A stretch of 64,000 nt of DNA from Bremerella alba (GTDB lineage: Bacteria > Planctomycetota > Planctomycetia > Pirellulales > Pirellulaceae): assembly GCF_013618625.1 (NCBI RefSeq), contig NZ_JABRWO010000009.1, positions 186,001 through 250,000 on the forward strand. Direction: 5' to 3'. This document shows, one piece after another, positions 45,389 through 54,835 of this stretch; position 1 is the first letter of the stretch, and each line of letters opens with the position of its first letter. Below the pieces are notes generated by a model that worked only from the letters and a program-made list of their open reading frames with translations, was not told the DNA's origin and did not search any database. A program made the position numbers and the translations under genes.

Positions 45389-48300
45389 CTAGTCGAACTG
45401 CAGTTTATAAACCGGAGCACGCTCTTTGGCAGGAGTTGCCTGGGCTACGGTCTCGGTCGATTTGACTCCGCCTGAAGATTGCCGTCCACTCGACTCAAGC
45501 GTGTAGTTTGTTCCCGGTTTGAGCATGGCACTCTCGAAGATCCACGTGACACCGTCCGGATCGAGACGTGGCTGAAGTGGCAGTTCTTTGATGCTCGGTT
45601 TGTATTTCGGGTCGGTGGCTGCTCGTCCGTTAACAAATACCACTTGCGTCTTGATGACCATTAGTTGCGACATGCCTGCTTCCATCGGGTCATCGCTCTT
45701 GGGACCAACCCTCACGACCAGATCCAGTGGCTTGGACTTCAAGTCAGCGCGATTCACCGCGCGGACGCGTAGCTTGTGGGTGGTGCCAATATCCCACTTC
45801 AGCTCTGCCGGACGAATGTTCAGCACAAACTGAGGAACTCGCAGGAACGTATCGTTGGGATTCGGCAAGATATTTCCCACCAATGGTTCCAGTTGCAATG
45901 GCTTGTCGGCAATCGTATCGCCAGGGCCCGGCGAACCGTATTCCAGGTACTTAATGCCAGAGTCGTTATCTTGCGTGGGAATTGTTACCTTGAGTCCCTC
46001 GTTGACAGGAATGGTCAACGGCGAAGGTTGGATATTGATCGTCGGTGGATCTTTGTCGATCACGACCGGAATCCTCAAATCGTTGACCTTCTTTGGGCCA
46101 TTGTAGATCTCGACTACAAAATCTCCGACAAACGTCTCGTAGGTCTTCGCACTTAGTCCGGTAGCGACGACATCTTGCAGCGTTGTCGCAATTACTAGCG
46201 GGCCTTCTGCCTGAGCGGCGGTCAGCTCGGCCGAGAAAGACCGGTTCGCGTAAATCGTTTCGGTGAAATTCAAACGGGCCGACTCGAAACCGTTGCCTTG
46301 TTCGAGCAGCCCCAGCTGGATCTTGTCGGGATTGATCTCACTGGCACCATTGAAGCTATTGGTATCGGTCGAGATAGCCAGCATCCAGTCGATGGTTTCA
46401 ATGTTGGATGGAAGAATGATTGGAAGCCGATTGGCCGGCCATGAAGAGGCCATCACGTTGATCGCTGGTAGCGGTTTTTCTTTGTCTTCGTCTTCGACAT
46501 GAGGTAGGTACGAGTCCAGACGCAGAGCCTCAAAGCCAGCCGAAGCATCGACGTCGAGTTTTCCCGAATCCAGGTCCATTACATTGCGAAATGCACGGTG
46601 CAGGGTCGGAAGCTTCTCACTCGAGGCAACGTTCAATAGAACGGGGCGTTTGACCGGCTTGGTACCATCGAGATTAAGAATTGCACCGAGTGTCGCTGTC
46701 GCTTCCGGCGACGCTATGGTGCCGAATGCTTGACGTTTGATGAGTTCCGAATCGGCGAACGTATCTTCCCATCTAAAATCCCATTCCACACGAATCGGCA
46801 CCTTCGCTAGATTATGGGGAAGGCTAGGAAAGCCAAACAGTCGCTGTTCGTCCCAAGTTGCTGTGGGAAGCGAACGAGCTCCGGTGATCGGTTGGACGAC
46901 CATCTCCAAACGCGAAAGCTTATCCGCCGGCAAAACCGACGTTTGAAAGTCCAAGTAAGATTGAGGCTTTCGAGGTACCCATTCGATCCACCGCATCCAG
47001 CGTACCGGCTTACCGTTGGCGTCCTTGTTCTCCTGATCTTCGATGACTGCCAGCAGTCCATTCGAAATATCGGTTGGCGTGACCTTGCCTGCTTCACCTG
47101 GCTTTCCGTCAGGACCAGGGGGGGCCGGCGGCCCAGTGAATCTCAGCCACTGGCAACGATCCGCTGGCACAACTTCATTAACTATGCGCCCGCGGGCTCT
47201 TGTCGCCGGTGGCGGGATTTGATCGTACGACGTAACGCTGACATCGTTCGCTATTCCGGTCGGTAAAAAGTCCGAGCCAAGGTTGATCGAGGGACGTTCG
47301 TAAGACGCGACACGCCATGGATCGATTTCGGCATCTTGGCTATTAGCTCCGCCATGCAGGGGCTTGCGGTGGTACTGATCCGAGAAAATACGCCCTGTCG
47401 GCATTAAGCTCGTCTCTGGACGAATGACAGGGTACAGCGAGACATTCACCTTGCGGTTGACCCGTGAACGATTGATTACACCCAGGCGGAATTCCGATTC
47501 TCGGTTATCGAAGAGGGGGATTTGCACGCGTGGGCCATAGTAAATCCCTGGCCCTGATGCTCCGACTTGCTGCACGACTAGATCAATCTCCTCGGCCCAG
47601 GGAAGAGAAACGTTAAGCTTGCAAGACCGGCTTGATTCAGCACCGGGCGGAATGTACTTGGCGGGAATGGTAAAGATGATTGGCTCGTTTTGGGCCGCTC
47701 GGATATCGGCCATATCTCTTCGCTGGGCATTCTCTTCGCGGTCAAGTTTGGCGTAGACGCTGCCTTGGATGGTAATGGGGCCGCTGGCATCAATCGTATA
47801 GTTCAGTGTATTGGTGGCCGCATCGAGAACTTCGTTCTTAAACGACACGTCTAACGCATTCCTGTCGTATTCCACGGTAAAAACAACTTGCCCAGGTGGG
47901 AAATTCGCTGCCATCAGATCGAACTCGAAATCGACTTTTTCAGCGACGCGATCAAGTTGAAGCGATTGGATTTCCTTGCCGGGGGTGACGGTGAGTCGCG
48001 GTATCTTTTCTTTCACAGGAAAGCGGAAGGGGAGAGGTGAGACTTCTCCCACAATCTGAGGTGTATCGCGCCAATCGAGCGTACGTACCCGGACCTGGTA
48101 GCGGACTTGGCTTCGGTAATCGGCATCGGCTGGCATGTTGCCCTGGATCGTTTCACCCAGTTCCACGAAAGGATCTGCAGAGTCTTCAGCCGGAGGGCTG
48201 CCTGCCGCTGCAATCTGCAGGTAGAGATCTCTTAGCTTCTCCATGCTCTCCTGCGAGGCTCGCGGCAGCATGGCCGTGGAAAGACGGGCTAAAAACGGGG

Positions 48301-50194
48301 TAGAGTTATCGATGTATGTGTAGTCAGGGACCGGCTGCTGTGAGAATTGTCGGAGCGAGCCCGCCATTCTCTTGCGATCGGTCGCTGTCGGCATCGCGGT
48401 TCGTAGATAGCCGATCAGTCGTAACGCGTCGGCCATCTGGGCATTCAAGTTGGTCGACTCTTTGTCTCGCGGTACGATCGTCATGTCGGCGTTGGCAAAA
48501 CGTCGCATCCCCTCGAGTTCACTTAGGGAACGATTGATGACACCTTCTAGCGGCAGGTGCGTCAGTTCAGGTCCAGAGGTTCCACTCGCGGGGACTTCGA
48601 GCATGCCGATCGTGACGTCGCGAATGTCCTTCAAAAGCGATTCATAGTCGGCCAACGTGGAATCGCTGCCGGTATGTTCGAACATTTGCGTGAGCTCGGG
48701 AACGTGGTAGACGCTGTAGTTCCAGCTGAGAACCGCGTTGCGAGCTTTGCTGCCGTCGTCGGTTAAATCCGCACTCCAGGTCAGATGATACGGCGTGTCG
48801 ACAAACTTATTCCAAGATTCGATAAGGTTATCCGCCGGCGTATCGCTGATAGGCGGAATCATCTGGACTTCGCGTTGCTGTTGAAGATGAGCCAGGAGGA
48901 TTTCCAGCGAATGCTTCATCATCGACAGCTTCTCTTCCGGAACCGTGCCGGTATCGAACAGCAAACGAAATTGGTAGCCAATCAAGTAACTGTCGAGACG
49001 ACGAAAGTATTGCGGAGCAAAATCTATGGGGCTCCAGATCATGCCGCCACGGCGAGAAGGAGGTTGGGCTAATTGATCTCGTAGTTGCCAGACTTCATCG
49101 AGTGTTGCCCATCGCGGGTCTTTTTCTTCCGGCGATTCACCATCCTTAGCGGCGTCTTCTTTCTCGGCGTCGGATTTAGGTTCCGGCGGCGTCGGCTCCT
49201 TTTCTTTCGCCTCGGGCGAAGAGGGGTCCTCGTCTTTCGGTTGTTCCTGAAAATAGCGGCACACAAACTTAGCAGGAAAGTCCTCGGTGAGAATCCCTTG
49301 GCCCCCTTGAAACAAACGTGGCGTTTGAGCGATGACGCCTTCGCCGAGGTGATTTTGAACCCTTACGCAGATGTGGTGATACAACTCGTCGAGATCCAAT
49401 GCGTTGTCACTGGACATGTCGCTGATGCCCTTGCCGGTGAATGCTTCCTGGACGGCTTGCGAAAAGACCGAGTTTCTTTGTAGGGATAACGAGAGCGATT
49501 TCTGGCCATTCTCGTGCGAGGTGATCAGAAATAGATTCGAATCGTCGCGACCTCGCATCTCGCTTTCTAGAGCCGACGTGAAATTGTTCTCGTAGAGATC
49601 GATCCGTCCATCGGTCACAATCGTGCCGGCATCAAGCAGCACTAATTTCAGTGGGCAATTGGCCGTTTCCATCCAATCCAGCACGACATTCAGATCAAGG
49701 ACGCCACTGTTTTGCCAGTTTGCGAGCGAGTTCCGCAGGAATGTCGGAGTGGCCACCACCACGTGGGGCGTTCCTTCGACGTCATATCTTAATGTATGGG
49801 CTTGAATGTAGAGTACGCAGGCATCATTCTGGCCGGGGGTATTGCCATTTGCGGCTTGCGCGGCCAACTGCTCGATAGGAGGAAATGATTCTTCCAGGGC
49901 AATGCTGCCGATGTGGAAAGATTTCGGGTCGTGATTTCCTTCTTTGGCAAGTTCCTGAGCAACGGAACTATGAACCAGTGGAATGGTTGCCCAAAGATCG
50001 TATTCGATCGGGTTGGCCGCAAAGAAATAGGTCCGCTGCTGGGCAGGGGGGAGCAGAAACCAAATCAGAACTCCGAGAAGAACCAGAAAGAGTGTCGCCA
50101 CTAAAAACAGGCGAACCATCCGGTTCATCGGCTGATTGCCTTTTGAAGGGCGGTGCTTCCAGTCCTGCTTCATGCCGGGAGTAAGCTTGGCCAT
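45389..50194 (-). CDS. Second large single-pass membrane protein with degenerate caspase-like domain
   Basis: A 1601-residue protein built like the 38301-43607 product: a short basic cytoplasmic tail with DWK at 11-13, one membrane helix (about 27-49, MVRLFLVATLFLVLLGVLIW) and a large exterior. Residues 60-310 again look caspase-like, with LYIQAHT (His133) and LVLLDAGTI (188-190), where the usual Cys is replaced by Gly; ITSHENGQKSLSLS corresponds to the later family block. An acidic low-complexity stretch (about 325-370, PEAKEKEPTPPEPKSDAEKE) separates it from a long helical and beta-rich region. The C-terminal part has Ig-like strands (VIDKDPPTINIQPSPLTIPV). The shared design suggests a pair acting in the same envelope structure. 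Enzymatic protease activity is unlikely. Specific function unknown. Confidence 0.78.
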   Translation of the reverse strand: MAKLTPGMKQDWKHRPSKGNQPMNRMVRLFLVATLFLVLLGVLIWFLLPPAQQRTYFFAANPIEYDLWATIPLVHSSVAQELAKEGNHDPKSFHIGSIALEESFPPIEQLAAQAANGNTPGQNDACVLYIQAHTLRYDVEGTPHVVVATPTFLRNSLANWQNSGVLDLNVVLDWMETANCPLKLVLLDAGTIVTDGRIDLYENNFTSALESEMRGRDDSNLFLITSHENGQKSLSLSLQRNSVFSQAVQEAFTGKGISDMSSDNALDLDELYHHICVRVQNHLGEGVIAQTPRLFQGGQGILTEDFPAKFVCRYFQEQPKDEDPSSPEAKEKEPTPPEPKSDAEKEDAAKDGESPEEKDPRWATLDEVWQLRDQLAQPPSRRGGMIWSPIDFAPQYFRRLDSYLIGYQFRLLFDTGTVPEEKLSMMKHSLEILLAHLQQQREVQMIPPISDTPADNLIESWNKFVDTPYHLTWSADLTDDGSKARNAVLSWNYSVYHVPELTQMFEHTGSDSTLADYESLLKDIRDVTIGMLEVPASGTSGPELTHLPLEGVINRSLSELEGMRRFANADMTIVPRDKESTNLNAQMADALRLIGYLRTAMPTATDRKRMAGSLRQFSQQPVPDYTYIDNSTPFLARLSTAMLPRASQESMEKLRDLYLQIAAAGSPPAEDSADPFVELGETIQGNMPADADYRSQVRYQVRVRTLDWRDTPQIVGEVSPLPFRFPVKEKIPRLTVTPGKEIQSLQLDRVAEKVDFEFDLMAANFPPGQVVFTVEYDRNALDVSFKNEVLDAATNTLNYTIDASGPITIQGSVYAKLDREENAQRRDMADIRAAQNEPIIFTIPAKYIPPGAESSRSCKLNVSLPWAEEIDLVVQQVGASGPGIYYGPRVQIPLFDNRESEFRLGVINRSRVNRKVNVSLYPVIRPETSLMPTGRIFSDQYHRKPLHGGANSQDAEIDPWRVASYERPSINLGSDFLPTGIANDVSVTSYDQIPPPATRARGRIVNEVVPADRCQWLRFTGPPAPPGPDGKPGEAGKVTPTDISNGLLAVIEDQENKDANGKPVRWMRWIEWVPRKPQSYLDFQTSVLPADKLSRLEMVVQPITGARSLPTATWDEQRLFGFPSLPHNLAKVPIRVEWDFRWEDTFADSELIKRQAFGTIASPEATATLGAILNLDGTKPVKRPVLLNVASSEKLPTLHRAFRNVMDLDSGKLDVDASAGFEALRLDSYLPHVEDEDKEKPLPAINVMASSWPANRLPIILPSNIETIDWMLAISTDTNSFNGASEINPDKIQLGLLEQGNGFESARLNFTETIYANRSFSAELTAAQAEGPLVIATTLQDVVATGLSAKTYETFVGDFVVEIYNGPKKVNDLRIPVVIDKDPPTINIQPSPLTIPVNEGLKVTIPTQDNDSGIKYLEYGSPGPGDTIADKPLQLEPLVGNILPNPNDTFLRVPQFVLNIRPAELKWDIGTTHKLRVRAVNRADLKSKPLDLVVRVGPKSDDPMEAGMSQLMVIKTQVVFVNGRAATDPKYKPSIKELPLQPRLDPDGVTWIFESAMLKPGTNYTLESSGRQSSGGVKSTETVAQATPAKERAPVYKLQFD

Positions 50195-50384
50195 GTTATT
50201 CTCGTGCTACGGCGTTGTTGGCAAGTGGCTGTAAAAACAGACCGGTTCTCCTCCAAAAGACACGATGCTGCAAATTACACTTCCGGTCATTAAATCAAAC
50301 CCACCTGGGGTTGCAAGTCAGCGAGTCGCAGTTGTTTGCCCGCGAGTGCCGATTTCCCCGCGAAATCTACCTCACAGTAAGAAT

Positions 50385-50416
50385 GAAAAAGCGAACCGCC
50401 TGGTGGTGGTCCGCTT
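50385..50416 (-). terminator. Intrinsic terminator after the methyltransferase gene
   Basis: On the minus strand AAGCGGACC (plus 50416-50408) pairs with GGTTCGCTT (plus 50397-50389), including one G-T pair, around a ten-base loop, then runs into a T-rich stretch. It is 28 bases past the methyltransferase stop. Confidence 0.85.
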
Positions 50417-50443
50417 CTTATACGTAGCAGTCGTTGATCGTTA

Positions 50444-52057
50444 CTATTGAACCAACAAGGCCGCATTCGACAAACGATTCAGCACTTCATCGACTGCTTT
50501 CCCCATGACGGTATCCAGGGAAAGTTCGTCCGGCTTCTCGCCTTTTTGTTGAATGACAAGCTTGCCTTCTTCGACGAGTCGTTTCAGTTCCTCGACGAGT
50601 TGATCTCTCGTTCGCGTGCCGTCCATCTGCGGCACCAAATGCTTCGAAAGGTCATCGACATTGACCGTTTCATGTCGACAACTGGTCAAGCGGTTGGTGC
50701 TTTCGGCCTGCATTCTCGCTACGGCCGAGGTCTTGGGGAACTCAGAGATATCGGCGGTGTACCTCGAAGGGTTGTACTGCAGTTCGACAATCCCGCTGAC
50801 GGTCATGTGAATGAGATTAGTGGCCAGCGATCGCTTGAGCGCTTCAATCTTCGTTGCATCCGCGATAACGCCGTCGACCATCTTGTTCATCGCATTCTGG
50901 AAAAGATCCTCGAAAGCGATCGCACAGGGATAGGCTTCTTTGAGCTTCAAGACCGTTTCAACTACCAGCGGGTCTTGCGTGGTCATCGTCTGCCGCGTGA
51001 TCGGATTAACAAACGTCCGTGGATCGCCCGGCTTGGGCGCTTTGTCCTTTTCCACCTTTTCTTCCATGTTGCCGGTGACGTAGGCGGCTTCAATCGATTC
51101 CAGTTTGAGTGCTCTGGAGACAGGAGCGTCTTTGTGGCACAGCAGTGTTTGTCGGAACGTTCGATTGCGGACGAAGTCGGCATATTGTTCACGCTGAACA
51201 ATATCGGGTGCGATTCGCTCTAGCGTTTGTGCGATTTCCTTTGGGAAATTGCCGATCCACATTGTCGCGAGCTGCGATTCACCGAGGTATTGCAGGTCGT
51301 AGTTCTTTGCCCGCTCGATGAATTCGTGGAAATAGACCGGCGTGTTATCTTTCTCGAGATGCTCGTGGAATAGATAGTTATCCGATTGGCGACGCAGCAG
51401 TTGCAGCTCGCTGTTAAGCAGCATTCCGTACGCTCCCTTGTCGGCGGAAACGCTCTTGGCGAGGAACTCTAGCAGTGCTCGCGATTGCTGAATGCGTCGC
51501 GGGGCATCTTTGAGGTTCCGCACATGAAAATTCATCATGTCGCGGATCATGCCACGCAGGTGCCACCCCGGATAGGTGTTGTAACTGATGTAGGCGATTC
51601 CGTTCTCGTTCAGGTTCTTCTGGCAGATTTCAAAGATCCGCTCTTGAACGTCTTCAGGAATCCAGGAAAAGACACCATGGACGATAATGTAGTCAAACTT
51701 ACCCATCGAGTCGTCGATGTCGGTACAGTTCATATATTTGAGCTCGATGTTGGTCAGTCCCAGTGCATCGATGTTGAGTTGGCCACGCTCAATTTGCTTC
51801 TTGGACAGGTCGACGCCAATGAATTGGCTTTCTGGCAAAGCTTCTGCCATCGGAATGATGTTTCCGCCGGCTGCGCATCCAATTTCTAATACTCGACAGT
51901 TTTCGATCGCCGCAGGCTTGATCCCGAATAAATTGCCAACACTTGCCAACCGTTCTGGATGCGATTGGCGAAAAGGGTGGCTAGGGTATGGGACGACATC
52001 GTAGCTGTACTCTTCTTCGGCCAGCGATTGCTGTTGCAAGTTATCGGCAGTGCTCAT
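50444..52057 (-). CDS. SAM-dependent methyltransferase with methyltransferase regulatory domain
   Basis: The 537-residue protein has a class I methyltransferase domain (about 15-215) with the SAM-binding motif VLEIGCAAGGN, the acidic loop FIGVDLSKKQIERGQ and the FDYIIVHGVFSWIPE block. Next is the regulatory domain of the PF10119 type (YFHEFIERAKNYDLQYLGES and FPKEIAQTLERI) and a C-terminal helical part with HLVPQMDGTRTRDQLVEELK. The substrate is unknown. I prefer the ATG at 52057 with an upstream AAGAG; a GTG at 52069 would add four residues. It sits within the T6SS locus, upstream of the second giant gene and divergent from the second FHA gene, and may modify a component of the system. Confidence 0.88.
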   Translation of the reverse strand: MSTADNLQQQSLAEEEYSYDVVPYPSHPFRQSHPERLASVGNLFGIKPAAIENCRVLEIGCAAGGNIIPMAEALPESQFIGVDLSKKQIERGQLNIDALGLTNIELKYMNCTDIDDSMGKFDYIIVHGVFSWIPEDVQERIFEICQKNLNENGIAYISYNTYPGWHLRGMIRDMMNFHVRNLKDAPRRIQQSRALLEFLAKSVSADKGAYGMLLNSELQLLRRQSDNYLFHEHLEKDNTPVYFHEFIERAKNYDLQYLGESQLATMWIGNFPKEIAQTLERIAPDIVQREQYADFVRNRTFRQTLLCHKDAPVSRALKLESIEAAYVTGNMEEKVEKDKAPKPGDPRTFVNPITRQTMTTQDPLVVETVLKLKEAYPCAIAFEDLFQNAMNKMVDGVIADATKIEALKRSLATNLIHMTVSGIVELQYNPSRYTADISEFPKTSAVARMQAESTNRLTSCRHETVNVDDLSKHLVPQMDGTRTRDQLVEELKRLVEEGKLVIQQKGEKPDELSLDTVMGKAVDEVLNRLSNAALLVQ

Positions 52058-52142
52058 GAGCTCTTTCACGAAGGGGTCAGAAGAATGGGATGAGGTTAAG
52101 AGGGTCCGATTACCCTTTAGCTGTTAAGGTCTCATTCTTCCC

Positions 52143-52343
52143 TCAAATGGGGAAAGTGTCGTGGGCAAAGTCGGGAAACTCGATGAAATCTTCCGGTTTT
52201 CCGGGGCATTCTTGGCGATTGCAGTCATCGGGACAGTTAGGGTAAGCCGCGGGATTTTCATGGTGTTGCCGGATAAATTGATTTTGACGGCCGGGATCGG
52301 TCTTATTAAAACCTTTCCGGGTGGCATTCATTTTAAAATTCAT
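52143..52343 (-). CDS. Possible small Cys-containing protein
   Basis: A 66-codon frame encodes MNFKMNATRKGFNKTDPGRQ followed by an Asn/Gln/His-rich middle and a cluster PNCPDDCNRQECPG with three Cys (spacing C-x3-C-x4-C). The composition looks like a genuine small soluble protein. There is no clear ribosome binding site, and it lies in the divergent gap between the methyltransferase and FHA genes where promoters are also expected. It could be a small metal-binding accessory protein, or chance. Confidence 0.4.
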   Translation of the reverse strand: MNFKMNATRKGFNKTDPGRQNQFIRQHHENPAAYPNCPDDCNRQECPGKPEDFIEFPDFAHDTFPI

Positions 52344-52446
52344 GGCAGGAAAGCCTTAGGACGTAATTGTTTGACGAGGCACTTAGATACTGATCTAATC
52401 GATCGTTGGATCCGTTCCCCCTAATTTAGGCGCAAGTTTTTAAATC

Positions 52447-54789
52447 ATGTTCGTTGTCCTTGAGGTGGTTGTTGGCTCGGAGGTTGGCCGCCAAATCAAA
52501 ATTCCGCAAGATCGAACGTGCAAAGTTGGACGCACGAATTACTCGGATGAGGCATTCACCGACGACGTGATGATGTCTGGCCAACACTTCGAGATCCGCA
52601 ATGACGGAAAATATTGCTGGCTTCGCGATCTGGAAAGCCGAAACGGAACCCGCGTGGACGATGACTTTGTCAAAGATAGTCTCGTAATACGTGACGGACA
52701 GACGGTGTTCGCTGGACGGACCGAGTTCACCGTTAAGATCGACGGGGGGGCCAAGAGCCCTTACGAGTCGACCAACGTAGGAACGATCGAGCCGGTCCGC
52801 AATCGCTCGCTGATGTCGACCACCTTCGGCAGTCGAGCCTATCCAGAGGACGATCCTCGCTTTCCACAATCCGAGTCTGCTCCGCCAGAATCTGCAGGAG
52901 CCCCCGCTTCGCCACCAATACTACCGGGCGCTCCAGTACCACCTCCAGCCGGAATGCCTCAGCAGCCGCCTGGGGGTAACTTGGAATTGCCATCGACGTC
53001 TGAAACTCCTAGTTTCCCTCCATCAGAAAATTACCACTCGCCCGAGATTGCCAAGCCCGATACTGGCACCGCCCCAGGGCATCCTCCAGGTTTTCCGCCA
53101 ACGAATACTCCACCATCTCCAGGGATCTCGCCGCCAGGCGCGTCGAAGACTCCGCCCTGGGCGCAGCCATCCGCCACGCCAGTAATGCCTGGCCAACCCA
53201 TGCCCGGACAAATGGTCCCCGGTCAGCTACCCCCTGGCACGCCTCCCCCTTCAGATCAGCCACAGTTCTCGCCACCCAATAAACGGGGAGGAGACGACGG
53301 GCCCGTCTTTAAGTTCGCCAAAGGTGGCGCAGGGGCTCCTCCTGTAGGTCCACTTCCCGACATGCCGCCCACTTTTGGGGCGTCACCTGGTACGCCGCCA
53401 GGCAGTCCACCGTCAGTCGATCCTCGTTTCTCAACGCCACCCCAGGCAGAACATCCGTCGGCCCCGGGACCACCTCCTGGTTTTGAATCTCTAAAACAAC
53501 CACCGCAAAGTCCTCCCGGTAATTTTTCCCCACCTTCGGAAAGGCCATTGCCGCCTGGGACCCCTACAGGTCCTCCTGGCACGCCACCAAGCGGCTTTCA
53601 AAACTTTGATGAGGGGGCCGCTGATCCGCCGTCGTTTTCCAGCTTCACTTCGCCTCCTGCTTCGCAAGATCCTGTGCCTCCTGAGAATATGATGGGGCCT
53701 CCTGGCAGCCAGAATGCACCTCCGTGGGAAGCTCCCGGTGGAGTGGGAGGTGGGAAGAATCCCAACCTCGATTTCGGGTCAGACGATTTTGGCCCTAGTG
53801 TCGGGCCGGCACTCGACTTCGGTGACGAAGCCGATGACGACGATGAACCCCTGTTTGGCCCTCCTTCCTTTGCTGGGGGAAGCGACCCGTCGTTTACCAA
53901 TCAGATGGGTCCCGAAGGCGGGAATCCCAATCTCGCCGGGTTTTCTCCCGATCAACCGCCAACTGCCAACAAGTTCGCCGGACCGCCGCCGGAGGTCAAT
54001 CCGTTTCCAGGGACAAGCAGCCCCGAGAACATCCCCGAGCCATCTCCACCGGGTCTGTCGCCCAACTGGCGGAACCCCGATTACGTTTCACCGACTCCAT
54101 CGCCATCGCAGATTGAAGAAGCGGAAAAGAACGCGTCCCCTTCATCGCCAGGGTCTGTCCACGGCTTGTGCTTTAAAGAAGAGACGACCGATTCCGGCTA
54201 TCCCGTTTATCACAGCATCATCGAAGGCGTGCCCAAGGTTCCCTTTTCGCCGTTCGCTCTGATCAGCGATTTATCGAAGGTCGCTAAGCCGGTCCTCTCG
54301 ATTCATTTCATGAGAGCCGAGATGCAAATCCCCGAGGACCTGGGCGGAACGCCTTTGCGGGGCGACTTGGATGCGCAGTTCGCGGCGCTCGGAGGACCGA
54401 TGCTCTTCTGCCCCGACGATCTCGAACCGTTTCGCGAGATCATCGACGAGCTGTGGGGGCTGGACGCAATTAGTTGCCTCTTTACTTCCGGAGACCCCCA
54501 GGCAGTCGTCGAGCATTTTCGGGAAGGGTTGTTCGCTCCCAAACGCGGAGACCTGCCGAGCCCAGGGCCAGGCCCGCAATTCTTTGCCGTCTTTTCGCCC
54601 AATCTGTTGACCACTTTCTTGTCGCAGCGCAATCAAGAGACGGTCGACCAATTGCTGGGCAGTGCGGTTGTCGGCGTATTGGCCGAAGTGGCGGACATGC
54701 CAGACAGTTGGCAGTTATTTACCAAAAAACCGTGGACCGAATCACTCAAGAAAATGGGCATGAATCGCGTTGTCGAGCAGCCTCAATAG
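52447..54789 (+). CDS. FHA-domain protein with long proline-rich linker and DUF4123-like C-terminus
   Basis: The 780-residue protein has an N-terminal FHA domain (about 1-100) with CKVGRTNYSD, SGQHFEIR and LESRNGTRVDDD. A Pro/Gly-rich disordered region of about 450 residues (about 115-565) has many PPGTPPG-like repeats. The C-terminal domain (about 570-780) has SPFALISDLSKVAKPVL, GGPMLFCPDDLEPF, LWGLDAISCLFTS, VVEHFREGL and FFAVFSPNLL, the order and spacing expected of a DUF4123 adaptor. It is thus a second, longer version of the 33302-34558 protein. It is co-directional with the TssB-TssC fusion 46 bases downstream, suggesting a functional pair. The long flexible linker could let it reach between a phosphorylated partner and the spike. 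Confidence 0.83.
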   Translation: MFVVLEVVVGSEVGRQIKIPQDRTCKVGRTNYSDEAFTDDVMMSGQHFEIRNDGKYCWLRDLESRNGTRVDDDFVKDSLVIRDGQTVFAGRTEFTVKIDGGAKSPYESTNVGTIEPVRNRSLMSTTFGSRAYPEDDPRFPQSESAPPESAGAPASPPILPGAPVPPPAGMPQQPPGGNLELPSTSETPSFPPSENYHSPEIAKPDTGTAPGHPPGFPPTNTPPSPGISPPGASKTPPWAQPSATPVMPGQPMPGQMVPGQLPPGTPPPSDQPQFSPPNKRGGDDGPVFKFAKGGAGAPPVGPLPDMPPTFGASPGTPPGSPPSVDPRFSTPPQAEHPSAPGPPPGFESLKQPPQSPPGNFSPPSERPLPPGTPTGPPGTPPSGFQNFDEGAADPPSFSSFTSPPASQDPVPPENMMGPPGSQNAPPWEAPGGVGGGKNPNLDFGSDDFGPSVGPALDFGDEADDDDEPLFGPPSFAGGSDPSFTNQMGPEGGNPNLAGFSPDQPPTANKFAGPPPEVNPFPGTSSPENIPEPSPPGLSPNWRNPDYVSPTPSPSQIEEAEKNASPSSPGSVHGLCFKEETTDSGYPVYHSIIEGVPKVPFSPFALISDLSKVAKPVLSIHFMRAEMQIPEDLGGTPLRGDLDAQFAALGGPMLFCPDDLEPFREIIDELWGLDAISCLFTSGDPQAVVEHFREGLFAPKRGDLPSPGPGPQFFAVFSPNLLTTFLSQRNQETVDQLLGSAVVGVLAEVADMPDSWQLFTKKPWTESLKKMGMNRVVEQPQ

Positions 54790-54835
54790 TTCGGCACCAC
54801 CTCACAACCGAAGCAAGACAACGTCGGGGAAAAGT

